A stretch of DNA of 64,000 nucleotides from Megalobrama amblycephala (taxonomy: Eukaryota; Chordata; Actinopteri; Cypriniformes; Xenocyprididae). How positions within the stretch are numbered: the first letter of the stretch is position 1; each line of letters begins with the position of its first letter. The stretch lies in the NCBI RefSeq assembly GCF_018812025.1, contig NC_063044.1:46628077-46692076 (forward strand). Direction: 5' to 3'. Below the pieces are notes generated by a model. The model had not been told where the DNA came from and ran no database searches. It was given only the letters and a program-made list of their open reading frames with translations. A program made the position numbers and the translations under genes. Positions 25,063 to 36,950 of the stretch are shown piece after piece.

Positions 25063-25135
25063 AAAGGAATAATTCAAAATGAAATGTATTATCATCATTT
25101 ACTTGCCCTCATGTTCCAAACCTGTATGATGTTAA
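25063..25135 (+). repeat. 'gttcaccc'-type repeat fragment
   Basis: aaaggaataattcaaaatga, then catcatttacttgccctcat and ccaaacctgtatgatg. A short diverged copy of the repeat at 14758. Confidence 0.6.
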
Positions 25136-25432
25136 TTAGCCCAAAAGGGAAATATGTGTAATGGATTATGATCAGCAAAAGTAAATGACTTGAGGAATTC
25201 CTAATTTAATCAGTCTTAGACATCCAGCCAACACTCATCCAGTGAAGTGAGAACATCGATAGACTATATTAGGATATTACTCTACTTGACAATAGACAAT
25301 AATAACAATAATAGAAAATAATATCCTAATACTATTTTATGAGAGTATGTAGCTGCGATAATTAGTGACTGCAGTTATGAGCAAAACAAAAAATAACCTC
25401 AAATATGATACAAACTTTATTAACTACATTAA

Positions 25433-26181
25433 CCCTTAAATGCATGACTGTTTCGCCAATCACTCTTACATATTCGGGTCTTTATCGACCCGGCTCTATA
25501 TCTAACACTGATGGATCTCTGCCTGTCGTGATAATATAAAACCTCTCTGATATTAAAGTAACAATTACAGAAGAATAAAATAAATCTTATTTTGTTACCT
25601 TTTGGAGCTTGAAAGGGCTCAGTTTGAGCAGATGTTTTATGCCATCATCACTGTCCTCGTCAGAGCTCATTTCACAGTAAATTCAGCAAATAATGGGCTA
25701 GTTTTATGTTTGAGGTCATGAATATGAGCCCATTCGTGATCTTAAATGTATTCTCAAAACTATATAATTTTCAACATGTTCAAAATCAATATTTTGATCG
25801 CTAACAGCTTCACCAGATCCATCCAGTAACAGTTACAGTCATATTTGATTGCGTTCAGTACTTGCTCTGCAGTAAATCGCTGAGCCATTTCAAGGTAAAT
25901 TGCACTTCTGTCATCTAAGATTCAATTATTGTCGTGCAAAAAAATATATGTACACTCATACACACCTCGGGTCGTTTGCGACCCTATACAATTTTTACAA
26001 AAAATTAATACAAAAATAGGCATTCTTTTATAATTTTATGATTTTTTTCTTGTTATATTCTTTATAATGTATTGATTGAGGAATACCAAGAAGGTTGATG
26101 TCTAACTTTAAAAAATGAACGAGGAGGAGGGTAGTGAATGACGTCCCGGGTCACTAAAGACCCGAGGTATGCATTTAAGGG
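25433..26181. mobile_element. piggyBac-like non-autonomous element (CCC...GGG, TTAA)
   Basis: TTAA at 25429-25432 precedes cccttaaatgcatg, and the right end tgcatttaaggg is followed by CTAA at 26182-26185, a one-base change from TTAA. Ends of CCC/GGG with TTAA targets are the hallmark of piggyBac elements. The motif gggtc...gaccc recurs just inside both ends (25477-25492 and 26149-26164) and again at 25969-25984, so the subterminal regions can form further hairpins. There is no transposase frame. Length 749 bp. Confidence 0.82.
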
Positions 26182-26255
26182 CTAAACACTTAATTGATTC
26201 TAACATATATACACACACATACAGTCTGGTATAGGAAGAGGGTTATAATCTCTTT

Positions 26256-26410
26256 ATGAACTTTTTGAAGCATCAAAGTGTCAGATGTGTAGCTGTATGG
26301 AGGGACAGAAAGCTCTCAGAATTCATCCAAAAAAAAAAATTATATGCGTTCTGAAGATGAACGAAAGTCTTACTGGTTTGGAAAGACATGGCCTAATTTG
26401 AGGTCATGTT
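26256..26410 (-). repeat. 'gttcaccc'-type repeat, inverted fragment
   Basis: Contains agctgtatggagggacagaa, agctctcag and gcgttctgaagatgaacgaa, matching the reverse complement of the 14758 family's middle portion, followed by ttggaaagacatg. Confidence 0.65.
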
Positions 26411-26444
26411 CATTTTATGTTAGTATTGAAACCATGAAAATGCA

Positions 26445-27646
26445 TTTCAATTTTTCCTAGTTATGCTAGATTTTATTTTTAAGTTAACAAAAGTGCTTTC
26501 ATTTACTTTTCGTTTTCGATTATTGATTTATTCTTCGCATAATCAAATTATTCAATTATCTTTTATCTTTGTTTACAGTATAACTTTTCAAAACGTTCTT
26601 CAGACAATTTTTGTCTTCTTTGATTTTCCTCCCTTTCCCTCTCATATACACACACAGCAAAACCTTACAGCAGAGAATCAAAGGTTCTGAAATAAGCTAA
26701 ACTCAACACACATTCGAGGTTATCTATCACCCCTATCTTCGAGAAGAGAGCCAAACACCGGATCGATACCTTGTTGCCGCAGTGTGTCAGCGTCTGCCCC
26801 CCCCCCCCCACCCGGTTGCGTGGATCCAGTCTATTAGTTGAAAGCATCATAAAATCACAAGAGGGACTGCGAGAGATGACATGAGAAGAAAAGAAGCTGA
26901 CGGAAAGATAAAGGCAGAAAGTGAGGGAGAAGGAGAGAGAGAAATAAACAAAGGAGGCAGGAAGTGACTGAAATTAAGAAGGTGACTCACCTGCAGGACC
27001 GCGCAGACAGAAAGTTGAATTGTTCTGGAGTATTACAGCTCGGTACCCCCTTCCAGCTCAACACTTAATCCCTCCATATCATTTCCTCTGAGGCACTATA
27101 TTTCTTCTCCTTCCGTCCTCTCGTCTCTGTACCTCTTGAGAGCTGGCTTTGAAGAGGCTTAGAGCTTGGCTTCATTTCATACCCCATCAGTGCTGTTTAT
27201 TTGCAACCTGGATATTCATCTGGGGCCAATAAAATGTGATGTACGTCTTTGCACCAATCAAGAAATCTGCTTAATAACTTTTCCCTGAGTGTTGAATTAA
27301 ATGCAGATTGCATTTTGTTGTTTATGCACTGCTCCTCTATCTTTAAAAAATCTAATTAGATCATAAAACGTGGTACTTGAGCAGTTACAGATACCTGAAC
27401 AAATGGAAGACTGTCCGTACTGTGACTTTCAGTGCTTGTGCTGTCAATGCAACAGCCCCTCTCCTTCACCAAACCATACATTAAAACAGTGGACCAATCA
27501 TCTCACTGACTCTGAAAATATTCACTCCAGAACACTGAGCGTGTGAAAAGGCACTATGGTTTAATCTAATGAAAAGAGCAAAAAGCCATCTGCAGAACTA
27601 ACTGCTCTTTTAAAACAAGATCAGAAATCTAATTCATGGCACTCCA

Positions 27647-27710
<64 letters not shown>

Positions 27711-28416
27711 CCCTATAGTTCCCTAGTGTTTATAGCCCTCCTCCCACTCACCCCAGTTTTCCGTCCCTCTCGGGTTCTCATTTCATTAGGCTCAGTGTGG
27801 AAAAGCCAGAGTATGTAAATAAAGGCTGTCTCGTAATGACTTTATCACTTGGTGGCAGCCATTTTGGTGATTTATCACCATGGTGACTGGGACTAAGGAA
27901 ATGGCAGGAGCGATAGTGACAGACTCTCTAAGGAAAGGAAGGAAAGACACCCGCTAATGACTGATTATGAAGTTCAAGTTCTTGTGGAGGGTCACCGACT
28001 ATGGGCTTTCAGCTGCAGCTGAAATTGTAAATGCTCTACTTCAGAAAATGTTATATGTTCTCAAACAAAATTTTCACAGCTGAAAGGTAAAGATGATGAT
28101 GTGTGGGTGTTTCTTCAACTATGGACACTTTTGGCCCTTTGGACTTTTAGAAAACAAACAGTTAAATCATACTTTTCACACTCTAGTTTATTTCATTTGT
28201 CTTTTAACAATGCCCAACAGTGGACATATGTACAAATTTTGTCATTTGTTTCTTCTTCTAGAAGTGATATGGTGTCATTTCACATCTCAAATGGTGTGTT
28301 GTGTTTATTAGCTCACATTTGACATTAGACACATTTGAATTTAGTTTGATTAACTAAATGACTGCTAAGGGAAATTTGGTAGCTTGCATTTTATGTATCC
28401 TAGTAAATGTGCACAA
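26445..28416. other. Non-coding stretch with no recognised gene
   Basis: Includes a C-run at about 26797-26809, the (CA)n tract listed separately and purine-rich sequence at 26870-26970. Frames at 26463-26690 and 28093-28322 have no recognised domain. Confidence 0.5.
27657..27707. repeat. (CA)n microsatellite, about 25 units
   Basis: Uninterrupted CA repeats preceded by a short (CT)n tract. Confidence 0.97.
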
Positions 28417-28420
28417 TTAA

Positions 28421-29096
28421 AGGTGGGGGAAGTAGTTTTTCAAAAATACTGTTTGGAAGTTAGTTGGGCCGACACCAACAACAAATGTGTAGCCAATCAG
28501 CATTAGTCGGTCAAGGAGTCAAGAGGGAGATTTGAAGAAAGACTGCAGAAAGAGAGATGAGACACAATACAGCGCTTTAGGACCCGTGTTAATATTAGAA
28601 AGCTTTCCAGTGCTGGAGAAAGCTAAGCGGGAAAACCTGAAAACAGACACTGAGGCTGCTTTGATTCCGCTTCACTCATGAATAACACTGGGTTTGATTG
28701 TGTGGAGCTGCTGTGCTGTTGTCGACTATCAAAGAACTCTTGTTTGTAATTTACTGTACGTTAATTTTTTTGCTTCCTTGTTGTTCTTTCATCAGCTGTG
28801 ATAAACAGACATCCACTCTCGCATTGCATGTGTAACAGTGGCCAGCTAGTGAGAGTTGTGCAGGTAAACCACTGCACACTGACGACCGCTAGAGAATGCA
28901 GTGTTTTTAGCGTCATTGTTAGTGCACTCGCCTCGCCTGCCAGCAGCGATCGGGATTCGAGACCGACTCAAAGCAGGGTGGTTAGGATTGGAGGGTGAGT
29001 TTTGGAGGCAGAGCAATGAAGAGAGGGGTGGGTTTGTTTTGACTTAATTTCAGATATGTGCAACAATATCCAACAGCTAAACTACTTACCCCACCT
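28421..29096. mobile_element. TTAA-flanked non-autonomous transposon with internal tRNA-like segment
   Basis: TTAA at 28417-28420 precedes aggtgggggaagtagttt, and aaactacttaccccacct ends at 29096 before TTAA at 29097-29100. The 18-bp inverted repeats differ at one position. The 676-bp interior has no transposase. Near its right side, 28900-28985, is a tRNA-like segment described separately. Small frames at 28798-28998 and 28982-29167 are within or across the element and not gene-like. Confidence 0.88.
28900..28985 (+). other. Degenerate tRNA-like segment (possibly tRNA-Gly related)
   Basis: The string tagcgtcattgttagtgcac resembles the D-arm/A-box region, ctcgcctcgcctgccagcag resembles the anticodon arm, and gggattcgagacc matches a pol III B box (GGTTCGANNCC-like). 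The CTCGCCT word followed by a B box at tRNA spacing recalls vertebrate tRNA-Gly. The acceptor stem is not recognisable, so this is not a working tRNA. It lies wholly inside the TTAA element at 28421-29096. It may be a captured SINE head. Confidence 0.55.
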
Positions 29097-29100
29097 TTAA

Positions 29101-29469
29101 ATAATACTGTATATTCACACTTAGCATAATTTGAGAAAATCACATGTAATATGTGAAGAATTTTCAATTATTTTTCGGTAATTTAAATAAAAAGCTAGTT
29201 CAAAATATTATTAATTCCAATTAGCTTGATTTTACACAATAAAATGCACAATAAAATTGGTAAATAACTAATAAATATTGTACTTGTAACATGATAATTA
29301 CCATGATTTTACTACTTATATTTTATGTCCTTAATAACACTCTTAACTTTTTATCTATTTATTTTTTTATTTTATACATTTTTATTAGGGACATAAGTGT
29401 TCATTGTGGTGAAAATTACACAACTGGGAATTTATTTATTTTTATTTCACTTGCCTAGATCAACATTGT
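29101..29469. other. AT-rich spacer between two TTAA elements
   Basis: Very AT-rich with tandem-like taata/aaaatt words; nothing else recognised. Two different TTAA transposons lie within 400 bp of each other here. Confidence 0.6.
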
Positions 29470-29473
29470 TTAA

Positions 29474-30366
29474 AGGTGCCCTCGAATGAAAAATGGAATT
29501 TATCTTGGCATAGTTAAATAACAAGAGTTCAGTACATGGAAATGACATACAGTGAGTCTCAAACTCCATTGTTTCCTCCTTCTTATATAAATCTCATTTG
29601 TTTAAAAGACCTCCGAAGAACAGGTGAATCTCAACATAACACCGACTGTTACGTAACAGTCGGGGTGTACGCCCCCAATATTTGCATATGCCAGCCCACG
29701 TTTCCAACATTATAAAAGGCATTAGACAAGGGCAGCCAGTATTAACGTCTGGATGTGCACAACCAAATCATCAGACTAGGTAAGCAAGCAAGAACAATAG
29801 TGAAAAATGGCAGATGGAGCAATAATAACTGACATGATCCATGATTACATGATATTTTTAGTGATATTTGTAAACTGTCTTTCTAAATGTTTCGTTAGCA
29901 TGTTGCTAATGTACTGTTAAATGTGGTTAAAGTTACCATCGGTTATTACTGTATTCACGGAGACAAGAGAGCTGTCGCTATTTTCATTTTTAAACACTTA
30001 AACACTTTTAAGCACTATCAAACTCATTCGAAATCAGAAGTAAACAATATAACAGTATACAATACTCACATAATCTGACGCATGCATGACGAACACTGTA
30101 AAGATCCATTTTGAGGGTTATATTAGCTGTGTAAACTTTGTTAAGGCACTGTTTAAGGCAAGCGCGAGCTCCGTGGGTGGAGAGCATGGGATTTAAAGGG
30201 GCCGCAGCATAAAATTGGCGCATTTATAATGATGCCCCAAAATAGGCAGTTAAAAAAATTAATTAAAAAAAATCTATGGGGTATTTTGAGCTGAAACTTC
30301 ACAGACACATTCAGGAGACACCTTAGACTTATATTACATCTTTTAAAAACATAATCTAGGGCACCT
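29474..30366 (+). mobile_element. TTAA-flanked non-autonomous transposon, family 1 copy C (complete)
   Basis: TTAA at 29470-29473 and 30367-30370 flank ends aggtgccctcga and tctagggcacct. The 893-bp body aligns with 11115-12047, both carrying catatgccagccca and aacgtctggat. Palindrome GACTGTTACGTAACAGTC at 29644-29661 extends to a perfect 22-bp palindrome. No transposase. A minus frame at 30008-30223 is internal and fortuitous. Confidence 0.92.
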
Positions 30367-30645
30367 TTAAACAGTTCATATTTTTATAATGACGTTTTAG
30401 ATTTAAGATTGAAAGTTTTGGTCTGGGACAAGTGTAAAATGATCTCTAAATTAAAAGCATCTGAAAAGTAGCTAAAATAAATGGCATGGTAAAAAGTTTC
30501 CAAGTTTCACTGCAACCTTCAGATATTAAAAAAGGGGGATGGATAGACAAACAAACAAACAAACAAATAAAAATTCTAAATTTTGGGACCTAAAAGTGTC
30601 AAAAATTGAAGGACACTGAATATGGCCCTTTGTTAAGTCCTTCCC

Positions 30646-30875
30646 CCGGTTTCACGGACAAGGCTTAATCTAGTCCCAGACTAAAATGCATGTTTGAGCT
30701 GTTTTAACTGAAAGCAACTTGTACTGAAATATCTTAAAATATGTCCGTGCTTTGTTTTGTCTCAAGATGCACATCAGTAATGTTTGTGTTTTCTAGGAAA
30801 CGTTTTTTAAAAGCTACCCTAATTAAATTAAAGCCTAATGTTGGCTTAGTCTAAGCCCTGTCTGTGAAACCGGGC
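30646..30875. mobile_element. Palindromic MITE with 'ccggtttcac' ends
   Basis: The left end, cggtttcacggacaaggctt, pairs with the right end, aagccctgtctgtgaaaccg, and inner words (agtcccagactaaaatgcat / ggcttagtctaag) continue a loose palindrome. About 230 bp. This layout recurs widely in cyprinids. No obvious target duplication was found. Confidence 0.75.
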
Positions 30876-30879
30876 CCTT

Positions 30880-32490
30880 GTTTTTTAAAGAGTGCTCCAG
30901 CATTCGGGTTTGAGGTCACGGCTGCTGTGGACTGTGGTCCATTTACAGCGCAGAGGAAAAGCTCACAAGTCTGACACATCACGGCCTGTGTCAGGATGAA
31001 TTTCATCAGAATGATCTCCACACCAGAGAAAGGGCTGGTAAGGGGACGACAGAGAGTGAGGGATGAGTTTCAAAGGAAGTGCTTTGTCAGATCTTGTTTT
31101 TGTTGTGCCTCTTCCTTGACTCTCTCCCTGCCCTCACACGTTTTCTGTCCTTCCATCTATTTAAATCTGTGCTTTTCTCAAAGTCTCTGTCATGATCCGT
31201 TGGCCGATCTGTCCATCATGAGACCAGATCTTTCCTTTCTCTATTGAGCAGGTCTGCACCTATTGTCTCACTCATTTACTCCTGCTCACAGTGTGTCTAT
31301 TCCACTCATTCTCACTCAATCTGTCCTGAAACTGTATCCGTCCCAACATACAGTACCATCCATATTGTGCTGTATCCCTCTGTGTCAGACAGAATCGATG
31401 TGGTGTTTAACCTAATAAACCAAACAAATACAGTAATGATAGGTTAAAAAATATATAAGCTTGTAAGCTTTTCCCATTGCAAAACTGTTGCTCTTTCAAA
31501 GCTTGGGAGATTGCTGGTCTAGCATAGTCTGGTCTATTTATTTATTTATTTATTTATTTATTTATTATTTTCTCCAGCAGAATTGCATGAGATATTTCTC
31601 CTTGTCAGTCATAATTGGGGACTTTCGATTCACGATTTGTTTTCATTTTTATATCTTTTGTTTTTCATTTGCTTTTTTTACTGAGCCAATGATTTTTTGC
31701 ATCCCCTACTCTCAAAAATGTTTCAAGCATTTTTAGATGTATCTGCCCTGCCACTATTGAAGAGCTTGAATACTTGTTACTGGGTCAAATTGACCCTGCA
31801 TGACAAATTACAGCTCAAGAGTCGTGATTTGCTGTTTGTGACTGAGCGTGTGTGAGAGACATGGTGACAGCAAAAGCATTTTACATTGATATGTGCAAAT
31901 CACATCTTGTGGAGCATGGCAGGAAGTTTCAGGCTGAATAGTTGACATTAAGTCACAGTAAATCGGTGCTAAAATGGTTAAAATGAACCATAGCTGAAAT
32001 GTTATTTAAGACATGGCTGTTCAGCATTGCCCTGGAGGGCCAGTGTCCTTCAGAATTTTTTTTCAACCCTAAACAAACAAACCTGAGAAAATTACAGTAA
32101 TCAAGGGCTGTGTCCGAAAGCGCCTCCTATACTCTTAAATCGGGCACTATTTGAGAGGACAGCTGTTTTCCAAGCTTTCGATTAAATTTCATATTTGAAA
32201 TCCCCAATGAAATCTGACAACAACTGTCTCATAAATTGTGTTTCTAAATGCTCGAATCATGACAAAAAACTGTATTTTCCAGGCTGGATCAAGCTAATAT
32301 GCATGCGCAGTCCTAAGCACACGTCTCTATAGGAAGCGCGCGTCCTGACTGTTTCTATAGGAACCGGAGATTCTAACCGCCACTGCAGTGACGCGATGAC
32401 TTTACCAATCGGTGATTGGCTATTATTTAGAAGGCGAGATTTACTCCGCCATATTGCACGTTGCAGATTCTCCCATTCAAAACAGTGATG
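30880..32490. other. Non-coding stretch with no recognised gene
   Basis: Contains a (TTTA)n tract at 31537-31565 and GC-richer unique sequence at 32290-32470. Small plus frames at 30996-31736 show no domain. Confidence 0.5.
31537..31565. repeat. (TTTA)n microsatellite
   Basis: Seven uninterrupted TTTA units; read as a Leu/Phe/Ile/Tyr run in the frame at 31488-31736. Confidence 0.92.
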
Positions 32491-32492
32491 CA

Positions 32493-33050
32493 CACTCTAA
32501 AAAATGCTGGGTTAAAAACAACCCAAGTTGGCTTGAAAATGGACAAACCCAGCAATTGGGTTGTTTTAACCCAGCGGTAGGGTTAAATGTTTGCCCAACC
32601 TGCTGGGTAGTTTTATTTAACTCAAATATTGTTTAAAATACTGTATTGCTTAATTAAAATTAACCCAAAGTATGTTGGAAATGAACATTTATTAATGTTC
32701 AATGAATAATTATTAAACATATATTTAATTGCTTTATTGCTTATTAATAAATTTATATTAATAAACTATTAAACTATCAAATTTATATTAATAAAATATT
32801 AAAGCTTATTAATAAACATTCACCTTTTGTCTATTATTGTTGCCTTATTCATCTGGTTTTTAATTTCCCAACTATTTTGGGTTCATTTTAATAGCCATTG
32901 CAATTTTTAAACAATAGTTGGTTTAAATAAAACTACCCAGCAGGTTGGGCAAACATTTAACCCAACCGCTGGGTTAAAACAACCCAATCGCTGGGTTTGT
33001 CCATTTTCAACCCAACTTGGGTTGTTTTTAACCCAGCATTTTTTAGAGTG
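32493..33050. mobile_element. Long-armed palindromic transposon 'cactctaaaaaatgctgggt', copy 1
   Basis: The left arm begins cactctaaaaaatgctgggt and the right arm ends with its reverse complement, ttttttagagtg. Pairing extends about 130 bp per arm through repeated ctgggtt/aacccag words. The dinucleotide CA flanks both sides (32491-32492 and 33051-33052). The centre is AT-rich with taataaa repeats. No coding capacity. Nearly the same element is at 55750-56291 and a truncated one at 37850-38329. Confidence 0.88.
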
Positions 33051-33339
33051 CATATTGTGTTATTCTATAGTCTATGGTAATTCCCAATTATTTCCATTAT
33101 TTCACAATTTCTAGTGTGTGCAGTCTTTACATTTTATTTCAGTGTTGTAATTAGCAATTCATTTAATTTTACATGTGAAGCAGATTTATGTGACAGCATT
33201 AATAGCATTAATTAAAGTTTCTTAAGGGTCACCGTTCAAATTAATGCACAACTTAGACTAACCGTACATCATGTTTGTAATACTCGAATAAAATTATTAG
33301 ATAATTATCCCCTCGCAAATAATTATTTCAATGAGTCTA

Positions 33340-33690
33340 TATGCGTCATGTTTTTCGTTTATTTTTTGATCTGTTTTCTTGTTCTGTTTATATCTTAGTT
33401 TCTAAGTTTTTCAATCTGTTAATTGTTCTGTTAAAAGTTCTCCTTTGTCTCCTATCAGTTTGTTTCCATGGTTACATATTGATTTGAGTCTCAGTTCAGG
33501 CTGTGTCTTGTTAATTAGTCTTGTTAGCTCCTCTATATAGTAAAGTCCGCGTTTCATAATGTGGTTGTGTGTTATTTTTTCTCCAAGTTATCTCCTACAT
33601 GTTTCCTAGTATGAGTCTAATTTGTGTATCTCTAATTAATTTGTGTATCTCCTGAGTCACGTGCTTCACTACAGCAACCACACGTGACAA
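33340..33690 (+). mobile_element. Old LTR-like fragment related to the solo LTR at 60595-61702
   Basis: Contains gttctcctttgtctcctatc, gtttccatggttac, tgatttgagtc and ctgtgtcttgttaattagtc in the same order as the reverse strand of 61540-61660. No clean termini or target duplication were found, so it is an old fragment. The LTR label rests on the similarity to the better copy. Confidence 0.5.
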
Positions 33691-33699
33691 TATAAAGAC

Positions 33700-36630
33700 T
33701 TCAGATGCGAAATCCTCTAAATCTGTCTGACGTTATTCTTTTAAATGAGCATTTTTATGTTTTTAATTTTACTCTTATCAGTGACATTTTTGAAAATAAG
33801 GCATTTCAATAACCTTTTCATTGCCATTAAAGTGAAATTACTGAACCTAAACATAGGAGCCTTGATAACAATACTCATTTAAAAGAAAAATGTCACAAGT
33901 TTTTGCATCTGAAGTCTTCATTATGATAGACTACACAACATTATAATATTAGTTTACAAGTATATTATTGTCCCTGGTTCAATAGGGTACTCTTGTAAGA
34001 AAGTAGCAGTGGCTGGGACAGACTTTAAGTATTACCTTTGCTTAAAAAGATGCAATCTAATCCTGTTTACGTGAAATAAGCCCACGCAGAAGGTTTCTGT
34101 TTATGGACTTGTTGCTATGACAGAAACTCAGTCCTCGATCATGTCAAATCGTCAACACTAAAATCCAGATAACTGAGTAATCAACGCACGAAGAACGGGC
34201 CCCTGATTTAGTAGGATTTATAAAATATGTTTCTAATGTTGGTTTCCTATGTGGGGATTGTTGTCTGGTCCACACAATCTTGGTGTTTTCATGTTTTGAC
34301 CTTGCTTTTAGAGATATTAGTGGTCCCCAAAATGTAGACAAAACCTCACCACACACATATCATAACATATAATATCACATATAAATCACACAAAAAAAAA
34401 AAAAAAAAAACCATTTTATTAATTGGTATTGTTTGGTTTCAAATGAAGAAATGAACAGAACAGAACTGGAGAAGACAGAGAGATGAATATTTGAAGAGAA
34501 AGAAAATAACAGAGAGAGAGATAGTAAAGGGAAGGTATATGAAAACAGAGGGAAGACTGTTTTGATTAAAATAACCTGGAAGTGTGGCAGCACCATCACT
34601 CTGCCTGTCATCTGAACAGGTGCTTCTGATGTGCAGAGAGAGAGAGAAAACAACAGAGGACTACTCAGGGCAGGGTGGGACCTCTTCTCCTGCTGCTTCT
34701 CTGCAACTGCTGTCTGTTGTACTGCTCTTCTAATTTTCCTATCACACGGTGGTGACACATGAAATAAATGTGAGAATGAAAGGAAGATTACATCATTTGA
34801 TGGCTGGCACATACAGTATGTGTTATGTATAAAATTATTAGTGTGGTTGTTTTAGTGTGCAATAGATTGTTTTAAATTACCTTTGTGCATTAGAGTTCAT
34901 GCTGTTTTCCAGCCTACGCACACAGATTTAGCCTGTGGTGCCCCAGTCCTCTTGAGATTGAGGATCCAGAGTGTGTCAAAGCCTGTGCTTATGGAAGAAC
35001 AGTAGTATAAGATCTGTCTTCACTTCAAGACATTTCAACAACTTGTTCTCTGGTATGGTTGAGAATCTAGAACTGTATTTTATTCAAAACTGGTTCCATT
35101 TTTGTTCCGATAAAGACAGAATTGATGTTTTATATGAGTTGTGAGCTTACAATAAGAGGTGAATATATGTGATGAGAAAGACTAGGCACTGTAGAATAAT
35201 GAAATGAACAACCAACATACAGCGTGACTAGTGTAGTGTTATTTGTAAATGCCTGAATGACTCTTTGAAATGGATCAGTCAAAACGACTCAAATGAGTTG
35301 TGTTCAAAACCTATAGACAACTGTGCATGAAGGTTCTGCCTGAAGAAACTGGCTCCTAAGGCCTCCATAACGTCATGTCTAATGTTCTATTTAAGTGAGA
35401 TTTAGAGATAACCATACAAATATTTAATGACTATGATGCTTACTTCTCCATAGATATTGAGTTATATCTTGAAAAAAGGAGGAAGTAAGTAAGTACTACT
35501 ACCAACCACTACTTCAGATGGCATTATTTATTCTTTCCACCAACTAGAGGATTGTGAAGGACATATCTACTGCATGATGCCTTCAAAAACTGATCAGATT
35601 AAGGCGTCTTAGACAGGATATGATGTAAAAAGTCAGTTCAGACCTACCTTGTTGCTTTCCTACCTCCGTGTACTGCCTGCGAAGGACACAACCTCAAACA
35701 AACAATCCCACTTAAAATACACCAAGAACTATCATAATGTTCTTAAAGAGATAGTTGACCAAAAAATGAAAGTGCTGTCACTCACCCGCATGTCATTCCA
35801 TAGCCAATGTCTTTCTGTGAAACACAAAAGAAGGTATTTACAAAACAAAATCCATACAATAAAAGTCAGTGTGTGAACCCCACTTTAATTTTGTGGACAA
35901 AACTATTTTAAATATATAAGTTATAAGTAATTATAATCATCATTTTTGTGGGGAACTAAAGGCTTGTAAGGCTTAAATCAGTATCGTTATAAAAAGGTTG
36001 TTTGTACGACAATATCTTGTTAATGATACACATCACAAACATAATTTTGTTTTAATAATTGTGAGAGGGGAAGTACTCAAAATTTCCAAAGAACTACTCA
36101 AATCGCTAATGCAATCATAACACATAAGTATCTGGGATCATTCCGTATGATTCCTATTCCTATTCAGTGCATTGAGAGAGGCAAAAGCTGATGTTCAGTT
36201 CAGCTCTCAGTTGCTGAACTTGGGTCATGTGATGGGGTAGGTCAGGTGAATGACACATGAAACGCAGCGTGGTTTGGGCTCTTCAGTTTCTGTAGGCCTG
36301 CAGGGACCACTGCACATCAGCATATAGTCCAAACACACAAACTTGAAAAAAAGATGCTTTGAACTGCGTGCGCTTTGAAGCCCAGTCAAGCTTTTGACTA
36401 ATACTGAGGAAAAAGCTAGAGAGAGACAGAGAGAGGTATAAGAAGTTGAGTGTAGTCTAATCTCAGACAGAGCTGAGACTTTTGCTTGAATTTATGGGAT
36501 CAGGGACAAAACCCTTCTTCAAAAAGGTGGCCCTGGTATGTGCAAGTCAAGTTAAAAAAGGTCTAAAATCTGTGCACTTTTACATCCAGAGTTGCCATTT
36601 TCTTTCATCGTACTATCTGTGTGTTTACTC
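33700..36630. other. Non-coding stretch with no recognised gene
   Basis: 34220-34370 contains ggtccccaaaatgtagacaa and caatcttggtgttttcatg, likely part of a dispersed repeat. An A-tract is at 34392-34410. The 145-residue minus frame at 34375-34812 has Phe- and Ser-rich ends from the A-tract and low-complexity sequence, and no domain was recognised. Confidence 0.5.
35745..35875 (+). repeat. 'gatagttgacc' dispersed repeat fragment
   Basis: aaagagatagttgaccaaaa, then ctcacccgcatgtcattcca and tttctgtgaaacacaaaaga. Family of the 14758 repeat. Confidence 0.75.
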
Positions 36631-36635
36631 TAAAT

Positions 36636-36772
36636 CAGTGCTTCTCAGTCTGGTTCACAGAGGCCCCTCCAGCACTGTACATTTTGGATGTCTCCTTAAT
36701 CTAGCACACCTGATTCAATTCATCAGCTCATTAGTAGTGGCTCCAAGACCTGAAATGTGTGTCTAATAAGGG
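36636..36772 (+). mobile_element. hAT-type MITE fragment ('cagtg(g)ttc' family)
   Basis: cagtgcttctcagtctggtt, then agcactgtacattttggatg, tctagcacacctgattcaat and ctcattagtagtggct. These are the words of the complete element at 57671-57862, but the second arm ends early after gtgtgtctaataagggag. Truncated copy. Confidence 0.7.
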
Positions 36773-36950
36773 AGGCAGCCTCAACGTGCAGTGCTGAGCT
36801 AGGGCGCCTCCAGGAACAGGGCAGACAAACACTTCTCAGAGCATTAGCAGCAGTCAGCGGCTAAAAAACCCTGCGTTTGACAGCTGAGACCAGGCATGAT
36901 TATGGAGGTTGTGTAACAGATCTAAATAATAATCATATAAATGTTATTTT

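Noticed and set aside
28900..28985. Functional tRNA gene
   Set aside because: No acceptor stem or intact cloverleaf, and it lies inside a transposon.
34375..34812. 145-residue minus-strand reading frame, the longest outside the transposases
   Set aside because: It starts in ordinary non-coding sequence and ends in a poly-A tract read as poly-Phe, is Ser/Phe rich, and has no domain or codon signal.
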